From Lepidodermella squamata (Eukaryota; Gastrotricha), in the NCBI GenBank assembly GCA_047495785.1, contig JBLDXI010000021.1:1302001-1366000 (forward strand): a stretch of DNA of 64,000 bases, given 5' to 3'. Positions 9,915 through 21,353 of this stretch are shown piece by piece; within the stretch, counting starts at the first letter, position 1; every line of letters begins with the position of its first letter. Below the pieces are notes generated by a model. The model had not been told where the DNA came from. It made no database searches and saw only the letters and a list, made by a program, of their open reading frames with translations. The translations under genes were made by a program, and so were the position numbers.

Positions 9915-11744
9915 TTATATTAAAATCCATTGGCGGCTATCAATTGTCGCGGCTGAGGAAGCTACTGCGTTTCGAAGGTGCCACGCAGGGCATTTGCTTT
10001 CAAGCACTTGTCGCGCTGTTTCATTGGCAGGCTGTATTTCCGCGACGAACTTCAGGTATTCAGCCACCTCAAGGCCGCATGCCATGGAGCGAGAGCCATA
10101 GTTCTTAAGGGCGTTTTCAAAAACATCATCAATAGCTTCGACGCGGGCATAGGCAATGACGTCGATAGGGTCGGTCTCATAGGGCAAGTCAAGGAGGGCT
10201 CGAAGGGCGTGGGCCTGTAGATCAAGAAGGTGCTGTTTTGTCGAGGGAGGCTGGCAGTAAAACGCGGGCGCCGCGTAAATAATAACAGATTCTAAAAGCG
10301 TCCTATAAAAAGACAAACACAGCCGCTTTTCGAGGACATGGCGCCGCGCCAGGCCATACAAGGCACCGACGCGGGGCTTAAGTTTAGCCGCGATACAATT
10401 AACATGATAGTTCCACGACAGTTGTGGCGTTAAGTTAAGGCCCAAATATCGCACCTTAGTCACTTGTGGAATGGGTTGCCCATAGAGCTGAAGTAGCACA
10501 GTTGGCGGTGTTCCACCGTAATGTCCAAAGATCATCGCCTCACATTTGCAAGGGTTAAGTTTCAAGCGCCAACGATTGCACCATTTTTCAGTCGCCGTGA
10601 GGCGTCGCTGGAGCCGCTTGACACATGAGGCGTAGTCTTTCCCGTATGCCCAATTAATCGCGTCGTCGGCGAAGGTCGCCTTCCCAACTCGGCGCATGCC
10701 GTCGTCCGGGGCGAAAGACTTTGGCTGCATTTCTGCCGCGTAAAAAATAAAAAGTAGAGGAGACAAAGGCGACCCCTGTGGTACGCCGCAAAAAATATTT
10801 TTACTATCGCTGAGTTCGGATCCTACTCTTACCCGGAATGACCTGTCTTTTAAGAAGTCGGAAATCCATCTAACAATTGAAGTAGGAACACCAGACTGTT
10901 TTAGTTTGTACCTAAGACCATCGTGCCAGATGCAGTCGAAAGCGGCTTTGAAATCCAACAGAAGAGCAACTAATTTATATTTTTTAGACAGGGCTATACC
11001 AATATCACTGATGAAAAGGAAAATTGCATCGATGGTGGACCTAAGTGAGCGAAAACCGAATTGGTGGGCAGGCAGAAGTTTGTGTTTTTCGATAAAATAG
11101 TATAGAAATTTAGCAACAATAATTTCCAAACCTTTGGCCAGCGTTGGCAGGAGCGACACGGGCCTATATGACTCTGGGAGACGCGAATCTTTCCCTTCTT
11201 TCAAAATAGGTACAATAATAGCAATTTTCCAAACTAACGGTACGTAGCCGCTGTTCAAACTCAACTTATAGAGACATCGCAGGTGTTTAACCAGAGGCGA
11301 GCCCCCGCGCTTTAGAAGCACGTTTGAAACGTTATCATGCCCAGGGGCCTTCCACTTCAAACCTTTGAGCATTTGACGCACCGCCCATTTGGGCACATCA
11401 ACTGACTGGTCCGTCGGTATCGTCTCGAGCGGCTTCAGGCTGTCGTCGTTCGCCACCTCAGAGCTGACCTGCTGCCAGAATTTAACATCTTCTGCCCTGT
11501 TTGAAGTGACAGGCGGTCCTTCGGCGACTTTGCCGAACGTTTCCGCTAAGAGCTCGGCCTTACCCCTGTCTTCTAAAATATTCGTACCTTGTGCATTGCG
11601 AAGAGTGGCAATTTTCCTCTGGCGGCGTCGACGTGACAGCTTCGAATTGACGGCCTGCCATGCTGACCTGCTTTTACTTTCATTAAAAAGCTTCGCGATT
11701 TTCCTGAGAAATTTTTCGCACTCGGCGATTTTTTGATTCAGCAC
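9915..11744 (-). mobile_element. Jockey-like non-LTR retrotransposon, reverse transcriptase ORF
   Basis: An uninterrupted 609-codon ORF carries a full reverse transcriptase: KAPGHDNV, YRPVSLLP, HQFGFR, LLDFKAAFDCIWH (palm aspartate), GVPQGSPLSPLLF, and FADD in place of the usual YADD, then a thumb region with LKLNPCKCE and RYLGLNLTP. These are blocks of the LINE reverse transcriptase in the Jockey/CR1 range. The frame continues upstream only to about 11.8 kb before a stop, and no endonuclease domain is visible, so the copy is 5'-truncated although the RT frame is intact, which suggests recent insertion. It lies within the START cluster on the same strand as its neighbours. It belongs to a different lineage from the fragment at 1.4-2.2 kb. 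Confidence 0.9.
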
Positions 11745-12510
11745 TAGGCGCCTGATGATATTGCTCAGCGTATTGATTTCGGCTTTGAATCATTTCTATC
11801 ATTTCGCTTCGAGTCTCACAGGCTCGAGTTGGTAGAAATTGAGATAAAGCGAGCTGGGGGCTGTTTTACGCTATAATCTAAACAATATAGGGATTTAGAA
11901 TTTTTTATTTTAGCATCTGCTAGTTTCCCTCGCAATAATAATTATCACAGAAGCTGTGCGAGAATCGCGCAGCTGCGCGGTCGGTCGATGCCTTATATTC
12001 TACGGAAATAATGCAATAAAATAACGCCCTGATTTGCATCGCTAGTAGTTTTTTTTTATGGAATATGGCATCGGCTAAACAAATAAACCGGCAGTTTCCA
12101 TTTCGCTAAAATTAGTCTCGCCGTGTAGCTATTAATTAGGCGGTAGCGTGACGTCGATATAATATGCGGGTCGACGAAAACGAAGCGCGGACAGAATAAA
12201 ACTATTACACTGACTATTAAAACTCGAAAGAGACATATTACGGACGTGCAAAAGAGATGGCCTTGATTTTATTGCGATTAAATGACAAATCTCGTCGCGG
12301 CAATCTTTTTCGTGCCGAAAATCGATTATCCTGTAATCTCCGCCACAAATTTCGGAAGAAGAACAATAGAAAAATTGAATTGAAAAATACGACATTAAAA
12401 CTATTTAGTCCAGTGATTTTTATCGCACAAACTTTGTCAATCAAATAAGAAATTCAATATAATATTCTCGAAATTACACCGTGAATTAGATTTTATTATT
12501 TTCGTTTCGT
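11745..12510. other. Intergenic region upstream of the LINE copy
   Basis: AT-rich, with only antiparallel spurious ORFs around 12132-12448. No endonuclease part of the LINE is recognisable here. Confidence 0.4.
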
Positions 12511-13506
12511 TTATTTTCGTTCAGCGGCCAATTTTTTGCACTTGTTGACGCACGCAGTTCCAAATTCTGTCATGAAGGTTGCCATAACCTGTACGCATTT
12601 TAAGATAAATAGTTTCAATTTCCATCTCCGCAATGAAAACACGTTCTTACCATGTTGACAAGCGACCGTGGCATGAATCCCTATTAAACGCATAAAAATA
12701 TTATTGGATCAATTGGTCGCTCCAATTTCATTACCTTCATGTCAGTGTTGCTTATCCAATAAAACTCACTTCGATTAGGATTGTCTTTCAACGGTCTGAG
12801 GATTGCACCACTAGGCAGATCCTCGCCCCTGATGCAAATCGAATTAGGGTCAACAATATTTAAAATAGAGCTTTAACCTGACGCAACCGGATTCTTTTGT
12901 GGTTGGGGCTTTTGGATGATCTGTCTTGACAGTCAGCAATAAGTACCCGCCGTCATCCAGCTTTTTCTGAAAATTGATGCTGACGAAGTCACTGGGAAAT
13001 GGATTATAAGAAATATTTTCCGGCTTCATTTGTTTATAGTTTCCAACCGATTTGAAGCTCCACCGAACCCTCCAGTGACTGAATACGAAACCTGCCAATT
13101 TTCAGATTTCTCAAGAAACTCGTATCGTTGAATAGGAGGAACCCAATCGACAAGGTCCCCTTGCCTCACAATCCGATTGACGTACTCTTCAGGTGAAACG
13201 TCGATAATCAACTAAATAGAGAAAGTGACGCTAAATGACGTGAAAAATAGCATATCGCAAAGCCACCAACTTCAAGTTTCCAGACAGTGCCAATCTTTGG
13301 ATGAGATCCCTTGTAAACGAGGCCTGTGGTCTCTCGATCAGAGCCCCCTTTCAATTCCCAAGTTTTATTCTCGAAATCGCTGGCCATTGGCCATACCGTT
13401 GCCTCAAGATCGGTAAAAATGTCTTGAATCTGTACAAATGTGGGGAAAATTGCGGTAGTACAAATTTGGTGAAATAACCCACTTCTTTCTCGGTTTTGTA
13501 TGACAT
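12511..13506 (-). CDS. START-domain lipid-transfer protein, paralogue 4
   Basis: Seven exons (13506-13483, 13429-13271, 13211-13048, 12991-12878, 12828-12735, 12680-12651, 12588-12511) join to 220 residues. Exon 1 codes only MSYKTEKE. The domain reads IQDIFTDLEATVWPMASDF, TTGLVYKGSHPKIGTVWKLE, IDVSPEEYV, DFVSINFQKKLDDGG, GEDLPSGAI, NTDMK, then GFMPRSLVNM and VMATFMTEFG. Compared with paralogues 3 and 7-10 it has an extra intron that isolates a 30-base exon (GFMPRSLVNM), shared only with paralogues 5 and 6. With those two it forms a recently duplicated trio. A conserved palindromic element lies about 70-85 bases upstream of the start (13575-13591). Confidence 0.88.
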
Positions 13507-14078
13507 GATCTTAATAGGTGCAAGTAATTGCAAATTTAGGTATGATTAGTAGAACTGAGTTTTGGCTTTGTTCCCGTTATATCTTTTAACGTGGTCATGA
13601 ATAAGCGAGCCATGAGATAACGATTGCGGTAATACGCGATAAAGAATCACCGCCGTTCAGTAAGCCGATAGGTTCCCATTTAGATTTTTTCGACCTAATA
13701 ATTAGAACATACGATTTAACTATTTTCTTTTTTCTCTTTTGAAGTTTTAACAGGCAATCAAATTTTCCAAAGCGGGAGAGCATTTGCTACATTCGTCCGC
13801 GAATTTGAATATTTACCTGAGAAATTCCGGAAAAAAGAGGGTTCGGTATCAATCGATATTCTACCAAGTTTTACCATTAATATCATAACTTTTAGGATTT
13901 CTTTCAAATTTCAAGCGGTTTCGAGCTGGCATTTCGAATTTTTGGAACCTTCATAGCAAGAACATCGCCTCCCATTTTAGACTTTCTGCTCCCATGATGC
14001 CTATTTTCGTCGATTGAGTTTTTCTGGGACACATTGCTAACACATAACTAGTAGTGTTAAAGTCTTTTATGGTGTTTT
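13507..14078. other. Intergenic region between START genes 4 and 5, duplicated promoter
   Basis: The part next to START gene 4 (about 13555-13690) is similar to the upstream regions of START genes 5 and 6, so the duplication unit included the promoter. The remainder is AT-rich without ORFs. Confidence 0.6.
13575..13591 (-). promoter_or_regulatory. Candidate palindromic element upstream of START 4
   Basis: CGTTATATCTTTTAACG, an imperfect inverted repeat (CGTTA...TAACG) followed by a shared GGTCATGAATAA stretch. It recurs at matching distance upstream of START genes 5 and 6. Conservation may reflect recent duplication only; a role in regulation is inference. Confidence 0.35.
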
Positions 14079-15066
14079 TTATTTTCGTTCAGCAGCCAAT
14101 ATTTTGCACTTTTTCACGCACGCAGTTCCAAACTCCGTCATGAAAGTTGACATTCCCTGAAATATTTTTGAAACAATTATTGAAAAATTTGTCCGTTGCT
14201 AACATAATGGAACACGTTACCAAGTTAATGAGCGACCGTGGCATGAATCCCTATAATACACATAAAAAAAAGATAATTGGACCAATTAGTCACGCCAATG
14301 TCATTACCTTCATGTCAGTGTTGCTTACCCAATAAAACTCGCTACGATTAGGATTGTCTTTCAACGGTCTGAGGATTCTCCGCCCTGTAAAAATCAAATT
14401 AGGGTCAAAAGTCAAAAATATTTAAACCAGAGTTTTCACCTGACGCAGCCGGACTCTTTTGTGGTTGGGGCTTTTGGATGATCTGTCTTAACAATTAGCA
14501 ATAAGAACCCACCGTCATCCAACTTTTTCTGAAATTCGATGCTGACAAAATCGCTGGGAAATAGATGATAAGGAGTATTTTCTGCTGAAGGCTTCGTTTC
14601 CTGATTTTTACAAACCGATTTGAGACTCCAGGGAACCCTCCAGTAATTGAATAGGAAACCTGCCAATTTGCAGATTTCTCAAGAAACTCGTATCGTTGGA
14701 TATGAGGAATCCAGCCAACAAGATCCCCTTGCTTAACAATCTTATCGACGTACTCCTCTGGTGAAACATCGATGATTAACTTGATAAAGAAAATGGCGTG
14801 GAACGTCGACAAAATGGCTTCAATAAACAACAAACTTCCAGTTTCCAGACAGTGCCGATCTTAGGATGAGATCCCTTGTAAACGAGGCCTGTAGTCTCTC
14901 GATCAGAGCCCCCTTTCAATTCCCAAGTTTTATTCTCGAAATCGCTGGCCATCGGCCATACTGTAGCTTCAAGATCGGTGAAGATTTCTTGAATCTGAAA
15001 AATATGGGAAAATTAATTGTAAAATTCAGTGTATTAGCCCACTTCTTTCTCCGCTTTGTATGGCAT
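14079..15066 (-). CDS. START-domain protein, paralogue 5, with 8-residue internal loss
   Basis: Seven exons (15066-15043, 14994-14836, 14779-14616, 14553-14440, 14377-14308, 14250-14221, 14156-14079) give 212 residues, closely similar to paralogues 4 and 6. At the start of exon 5 a 17-base deletion removes sequence present in paralogue 4. Using the original-type acceptor (exon from 14384) shifts the frame to an early stop. Using the next AG (exon from 14377) restores the frame, at the cost of eight residues corresponding to GEDLPSGA. That segment is conserved as GEYLPSG or GQYLPS in most paralogues. The gene is therefore either functional with a shifted splice site or at an early stage of decay; all other exons are intact. 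Confidence 0.75.
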
Positions 15067-15562
15067 GATGGTATATGGGATGGTAATTGCAAATTTAGGT
15101 TTTGATTTGTAGAGCTGCTTTGCTCCCGTAATCCGTGATATCTTTTAACGTATGGTCATGAATAACCTAGCTATGATAACCGTAACGGTAATACGCGATA
15201 AGGAATCATCACCGCTGTTCAGTAAGCTGACAGGGCCCATTTTATATATTTTGACTAAATAATTGGAACAAAAGATTGAATCTCGAGCGGCTGAATTTAT
15301 TTCGGCTCAAAACCTCCTTCAGTTCATTTCTTTAAGAAATATCAAAATATTAAAATATTACCGAATTTTTCGGACGGTGATCATGCTCGCAGAAAGGCTG
15401 GTGAATCATTGTTTATTATTTATTCAGTCGCTCTCTGTAGCGAAGCCCATGCGCGGCTGCTATTTTTATTGCTAATGAATTTAATTGTTGGGGCCCGAGA
15501 CGAAATTCGGCCCGAACGCGTTCGGGTCAGCCCGTACGCGGTCGGGTAACGGCACTTTACCA
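15067..15562. other. 5' flank of START 5
   Basis: The first 200 bases resemble the upstream regions of paralogues 4 and 6. Further out the sequence turns GC-rich with repeated CGGGCC-type motifs that lead into the foldback element. Confidence 0.5.
15134..15150 (-). promoter_or_regulatory. Candidate palindromic element upstream of START 5
   Basis: CGTGATATCTTTTAACG, one mismatch from the START 4 copy, about 70 bases upstream of the start codon, followed by GGTCATGAATAA after a two-base insertion. Confidence 0.35.
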
Positions 15563-16012
15563 CTCCGCGCTCGGGCCGGTTTAAAATATGCCCGTATGCG
15601 GCGTTTACTGTAAATTTAATATTTATTCGAGAGAATCACGCTTCACCGCACACGGGCCGGCCAAGGTGCCAGCCCGAGCACGGCGGAGAACAATGGGATC
15701 CAGCGCTATTGTTCAGCGCCGTACTTGGGCCGCCGGGCTCGGGCCTCTGGAATCGGGTCGTCGGGCTTGGGTCGCCGGGCTCGGGTCATCCTACAACCAA
15801 CGCCCACCCCGACAATTTTACCAAGTCCCGGCCCGAGCCCGGCGGCCCGAGTACGGCGCTGAACAATAGCGCTGGATCCCATTGTTCTCCGCCGTGCTCG
15901 GGCTGGCACCTTGGCCGGCCCGTGTGCGGTGAAGCGTGATTCTCTCGAATAAATACTAAATTTACAGTAAACGTCGCATACGGGCATGTTTTAAAACGGC
16001 CCGAGCGCGGAG
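15563..16012. repeat. Foldback element: 183-bp inverted repeat, 84-bp spacer
   Basis: The left arm 15563-15745 and right arm 15830-16012 are near-identical reverse complements of equal length, with only a few mismatches. They are GC-rich (many CGGGCC and GCCCGAG motifs) in an AT-rich neighbourhood. The 84-base spacer is itself made of related GGGTCG/GGGCTCGGG motifs. Additional CCCGTACG motifs flank both sides (about 15489-15562 and 16013-16075), so the whole element may span about 15.49-16.08 kb. The antiparallel ORFs inside are by-products of the symmetry. A foldback-type DNA transposon or MITE is the likeliest nature. No transposase is present. Confidence 0.85.
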
Positions 16013-16378
16013 CGGCAAATCAATGCTATCCTTCTGCGTACGGGCCGGCCGGAGCTCGTACGGGCCGAGTTTTAGCGGTAACACCGGAAGAGCCGGAAGA
16101 AATCACAGAAAAATCCGATTGCAACTGATTCAGTAATAAAATTGACAATCCAACCCAAATTATCTAAGTTCTCCGGCTTTTTTATCACTGCTGACAGCTA
16201 CTCAATTGCCAGTTTAACGACAATCCGAATTTTTCCTGCCATTATTAAAAAGAGTATCGCCTCTCATTTGGTCTTTCTGATCCCTTTTACGCATATTTTC
16301 TTGGATTGCGTTTTAATCATGGGGCACGATGCTTTTACCTATAATCGATAATTAGAGTTCAAGCGTTTTTTAATGTTT
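16013..16378. other. Gap between foldback element and START 6
   Basis: Holds the outer GC-rich motifs of the foldback element (to about 16080), then AT-rich sequence that is the 3' flank of START 6. Confidence 0.45.
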
Positions 16379-17361
16379 TTATTTTCGTTCGGCAGCCATT
16401 TTTTTGCACTTGTTCACACACGCAGTTCCAAACTCCGTCATGAAAGTTGACATCACCTGTAATTTTTTGAAGCAATTATATAATTATTGCTAACATAATG
16501 GAACACGTTACCAAGTTAATGAGCGACCGTGGCATGAATCCCTATTAAATGCATAAATGGATTATTGGACCAATTAGTCACACCCAAGTCATTACCTTCA
16601 TGTCAGTGTTGTTCACCCAATAAAACTCGCTTCGATTAGGATCGTCTTTCAAGGGTCTGATGATCGCACCACTAGGCAAATACTCGCCTCTGCAAATCAA
16701 GTTAAATGGCAAATATATGAACTAGAGTCGGCTGACAAACCTGACACAACCGGACTCTTTTGCAGTTGGAGCTTTCGGGTGATCTGTCTTGATTGTCAAC
16801 AGCAAGTAAGCCCCGCCCTCGAGCTTTTTCTGAAAGTTGATGCTGACAAAGTCGCTGGAGAGAAGAATTTGAAGTAATGCCAGATCAAAAAGTGATTCCT
16901 CAATAAATTTACCGGCTGGAAACTCCGGCAAAGCCCTCCGTAACAGAATAAGTCACTTGCCAATTTTCAGACTTTTCGAGAAACTCGTATCGCTTGACGT
17001 GGGGAACCCAGTCGAGGAGCTCACCTTGTCTCACAAAACGCTCGACGTACTCATCGGGTGAAATGTCTAATACCAGCTATAAAAATGGATTGGAAATAAA
17101 AAATCGCCGATCAGGGAAGCTAACCTCAAGTTTCCAGACAGTGCCGATCTTAGGATGAGATCCCTTGTAAACGAGGCCAGAATTCTCGCGATCAGAACCG
17201 CCCTTCAACTGCCAAGTTTTATTCTCGAAATCGCTCGCCATCGGCCATACTGTAGCTTCAAGATCCGTGAGAATGTCTTGAATCTGTAAAAATATGTGCA
17301 TGCTATGATAGCCTAATTTCGCAGCAAATTAGCCCACCTCTTTCTCTGTTTTGTAAGGCAT
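16379..17361 (-). CDS. START-domain lipid-transfer protein, paralogue 6
   Basis: Seven exons (17361-17338, 17283-17125, 17076-16913, 16854-16741, 16689-16596, 16541-16512, 16456-16379) join to 220 residues with every exon the same length as in paralogue 4. Landmarks are MPYKTEKE, TVWPMASDF, DISPDEYV, DWVPHVKRYEFLEKS, DFVSINFQKKLEGG, GEYLPSGAI and GFMPRSLINL. Exons and introns are nearly superimposable on paralogues 4 and 5, so the trio arose by tandem duplication. Relative to 4 and 5 the ETTG pattern is replaced by ENSG near the end of exon 2. It is expected to be a soluble lipid carrier; ligand unknown. Confidence 0.88.
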
Positions 17362-18214
17362 GATCTGTTATAGTGGACTAGTATGTTAATTTATATACGT
17401 ATGCTTTTTTGAGTGAAATATAGCTATGTAACCGCTTTGGCTAGCTGTGTACTAATAGTCGTCCCGTTATATCTTCTAACGCGGTCATAAATTAACCAGC
17501 CTTGATAACGGTTGCGTTGATACGCGATAAAAAATTACACTGCGCAAAAAGTCCGGGCATCAGCCCTTGATTCGCATGGGTCGTGAATTGCGAAAAATTA
17601 CCATGATCTTGATCTTGAAGTTCATACAGTTGTCTATGAATGAGCCGGAAGTGTGCGCCACTGAAATTTGTCCGGATCATGTCGTGTCAAAGTAAACCGG
17701 ACTTATATGGGTGGAGTCTTGTGACTAATACAGCAAAAGGTCAGAGTAATCTTTGGGGGTTCCATTCGCAAACATTTATTGGAGAGAGAACTATGGTGAA
17801 CAAAAAATGAATGAATCAGTTTTTTAAATCGTATCATATATACCAGGTTTGCCCGTTTTCAAGCTCATTTATGCATAACCAGACTCCGGACTTCTGAACC
17901 TTAAAACAGGTCGAGAATGGTCTGAAATGAGGGAATACTCTATGGGTAGTCATGGGGAAATATTATCTCCCCTCCCGATCTAAAACGGAGATTTAGAGAG
18001 TGACCGCCAACCTAGTTACAATTAGTTTGAATCTCGGGCGGCCGCAGCGTTTTACTCTGTGTCGAAAACATTATAAATTCTTTGATAAAATGTATGGCAA
18101 TGTTGAAAAATATCTCAATATCGTCTTCCATATTAAGGTTATTTTGTCCCCGGACAGTGATCTCAAATTTTATTGTTTGGCAAATCATTGTTCCATTCAG
18201 TCGCCGTAATGAAG
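17362..18214. other. Intergenic region between START genes 6 and 7
   Basis: Begins with the promoter-like block shared with paralogues 4 and 5, then unrelated sequence. No credible ORF. Confidence 0.5.
17465..17481 (-). promoter_or_regulatory. Candidate palindromic element upstream of START 6
   Basis: CGTTATATCTTCTAACG, third copy of the element found upstream of START 4 and 5, about 105 bases upstream of the start codon, followed by GGTCATAAATTAA. Confidence 0.35.
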
Positions 18215-19161
18215 CTAGGGCGATGTTCGCGCGGCTGCCAACTTTTTCGCCTTGGCTGTGACAGCACTGCCGAATTCGAGCATGAAACCAGATAGTACCA
18301 TGTTGATAACAGAGCGAGGTATGAAGCCCTGAAATAGGTAAATTTTGCATATAAAATTGAATATAGAAAACGGAAAACAAAACGCACTTTCATGTCAGTA
18401 TTGCTAATCCAATGCATTGTACTCTTGTTCGGATCTCCTTCAACAGGAATCAGATAGCTAGCCGAAGGCAAATATTCACCCCTAAAATAAAAAAATATAT
18501 AAATAGGTATCAATAATTTATTGTTAGATTTTACCTAACACAGCCAGAAGTTTTCGGTTGAGCTGGATGGTCAGTCGCAACAGTGAGAGCCTCAAGACTG
18601 CCGTTCTCGGTCAGTTTTATAAAATTCACACTTAGGAAATCCCTGATGAAGATTTAACATGAATAAATCACAATCAACATAGTGAAAAATGTATCTTACC
18701 GAGCGGAAACTGGACCTATCCGGTTAGCGTAGGACCAAGTCACCTCCCAATCATTATTCGGACTGCGCTCTACAACCTTGTAATCGGAAAGATTAGGCAC
18801 CCAGCCAACGAGGTCGTTTGAAAAAATAATCTTCTCCAAATACTCCTTAGGCGATATGTCGATATTAACCTATTTACGAATTTATTGAGTGATATTGCTG
18901 ATTGTCCGTGACAGTGATTGAACTTACCACAAGCTTCCACATAGTGCCAAGTTTTTCGTGTTCAGCGCGATAAACCAGACCTGTTGTATTGATATCGGTT
19001 CCGCTTTTGAGTGTCCACTTTTTATTTTCGACATCACTAACCCATGGCCAAATAGTATCATAGGTATCCTTGCGGATCTTATCAAGCTAAAATTGAAGGC
19101 ATAGGAAATTAAAAGTATCATTTAGGAAAATACTTACTTCCTCTGCGGTTTTGTAGGGCAT
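18215..19161 (-). CDS. START-domain lipid-transfer protein, paralogue 7
   Basis: Six exons (19161-19138, 19086-18928, 18869-18700, 18642-18535, 18481-18388, 18328-18215) join to 222 residues. Exon 1 codes MPYKTAEE; the domain has TIWPWVSDVENKKW, TTGLVYRAEHEKLGTMWKL, DISPKEYL, GWVPNLSDYKVVERSPNNDW, GEYLPSASYLIP, NTDMK and GFIPRSVINMVLSGFMLEFG. The last exon is not split as in paralogues 4-6, and the ERSPN.DWEV wording is shared with the plus-strand cluster at 38.5-42.1 kb. This gene therefore looks like the link between the two clusters. Confidence 0.88.
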
Positions 19162-20379
19162 TCTTCTTTACTTGATAACAAGTTGGTCTATGAAAGGAAG
19201 ATTTGAAATAGCAAAGCCCAAAATTTCTAATATAACGATCGTAATAGCTGCTGTATATTTCTAATGTAAGAAATGTCCGCCAGTAAGAGTGCCTAAAGCG
19301 TAGTGTAGTATTTTATTACGAGAATAATCAATTTTTTTCCAGGCAAGTTTTTTTCACGTGTTTTTCCTATCCTATACTACATAGCTCTATATGTAGTGAG
19401 CTACGGAACGTTTGAATCCACCGGGGATTTTTTCAGAAGGCGTATACGCTGTGCACACAAGCTATGAACGCCATTAGGTGAATGAAACAATGCCTCATGT
19501 CTCAGATAGAGGGTCATATTTGTGTTAAATTTACAGGGTGAAAACTTGAGATGTGTCTGTTAAAAGTTTAACATCATATAAGGATATAGAACGAATTGAA
19601 AATCATTCGATAGGTAATTGAAAGAAATTGCATTTAAAATTAAAATCCAGCGTCCGCGAGACATTATAGATCTAGGAGAATTATCGCTCTTTGACTATAT
19701 ATTATAGAATCCTATAAAATCGAATGCACATGAAAGGAAATGCATGCGACGCTTGAGTTACTATTGCTAGTAGAGGAATGGCGAAATCGATAAGGAGAAG
19801 GGATAGCTTGATTCGCCGGCGCGTTGTATTATATCTGAGAGCATCTTCTTGATGCGATCAATATAGGAAGCGATATTAGGACCTTCACGGTTCATGGTCA
19901 AAATTTGATAACAAATTCGATCAACAATGATTCAACGTTTTATAATAGATAGTAGAAGATTTAGCAATTGAAATCGAAAATGAGCAATTGTCAATGACAT
20001 TTTGAGCGCCGTTGAATATTCTCGAATTCGGAATCTCTCCTGCAGAACCGTGCGGAACTGATCAGGACATAGATTTGATACAAATGGACAGATGGACAAA
20101 TGGATTCATCGATAAGGGCAAAGGCTCGAATATATGCAATTTTGAAATGACTTTATTTTAAAGATAAATCTCCGTTTAGGACGGAAATCAAAATTAAATA
20201 ATGAAACGCATTTTATAATTGATTTGATTCATATAATTCAAGCGATCGCAATCGCTCCAAGCAACAGGCCAAGATTCCTAACCAGGGCCAATAGGCCGGC
20301 ATTGCCTTGCCAAACAAGTTGCAAGTTGCTATAACCATCCTGCATTGCAAAGGATATGTATAGCCTTGATTTGATCGAA

Positions 20380-20513
20380 GTGCATGGGGATTATACATCG
20401 TCGCTCGTGGAACCCTGACAACAGAAGCCAAGAAACGTCTTCACGATTACGGAATCAACAGCATCGCGGCTATTGAAATCGCTTCAAAAGCCCTAGGCAT
20501 ATTATCAGAATCG
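20380..20513 (+). other. Weak coding-like fragment
   Basis: An open frame of about 45 codons ending in TAA reads like protein sequence (ARGTLTTEAKKRLHDYGINS then IAAIEIASKALGIL), with a helix-like pattern and no low complexity. An in-frame stop closes it upstream near 20365. I do not recognise the family. It could be a last exon or a gene relic. Confidence 0.25.
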
Positions 20514-21250
20514 TAAGTTTGAATCGTACAACGACGATAAATGGTTTATAGAGCTATATATACATTCAGCTATCGATCGATTTGCAATATATCAAAACAA
20601 TGATAAATCGAACGTGATGTTTTCAGGCAAAAAATCGGGGTAGTCCGCCCACTTACACGTCACACGACTTAGGACGAGTGCTTAAGCTTTACCGTACTAG
20701 GCCTTTGTCCGGTTTTGTAAACCATCAACGACCAACGACCAGACGCTGCAAAAAATAGTTGGACTTTGACACATCAAACCGAGCCTAGAATGGATATCAA
20801 GTTTGTTAGAATGGCGATTCAATAGATGTTTATTTGTTTCAACGTTTTAACGAAAGGCTGCGCTGAGCTTGGGGACTACATTAACGCAGAAAGTGTACAG
20901 CAATACAAGGTGGAGCCGACCGCGCAAAAACGAGTGGTCAAGTATAAGGAATTCGCATTCAAATCAAAGAATTGCACTTTGCCTTTTGTTCGAAACCCCA
21001 CAACAAACTCATCGGTCCTATGTGACGATTGAAGTTTAAAAAATGCTAAATATCGCTATCTAAAGCGCTAAAAACCAGAATATGACTTCAAGAACAAAAA
21101 AAAACCAATGAAGTCTCATTTTTTCGGCAAAAATGTACAGAATTTTTTTTCAAATCTTAATTTAATGGCCATTGCCAGCTTGATATTTCGAATTACAGAG
21201 CCAGGCAAAAGTTATTCTACAGACGCATTTCTTATTATCATTATTGTCAT

Positions 21251-21353
21251 CATTAGGAGTCATATGACCGTCAATTTATTAAACTTCTTTATTTTCATGC
21301 CGACATTTCGTGTATTAGGTTGAAGAAGTTGTCGGTCACATGACTCCTAATGA
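21251..21353. repeat. Hairpin-forming inverted repeat
   Basis: CATTAGGAGTCATATGACCG is matched on the other side by CGGTCACATGACTCCTAATG, and pairing extends inward through CTTCTT/AAGAAG. Arms are about 32-40 bases around a loop of roughly 30. It could be a small MITE or a structured RNA. Nothing else is recognised. Confidence 0.65.

Noticed and set aside
15588-15987. Pair of 93-codon ORFs on opposite strands with the same sequence
   Set aside because: They are the two arms of the inverted repeat read in opposite directions; no independent sign of coding.
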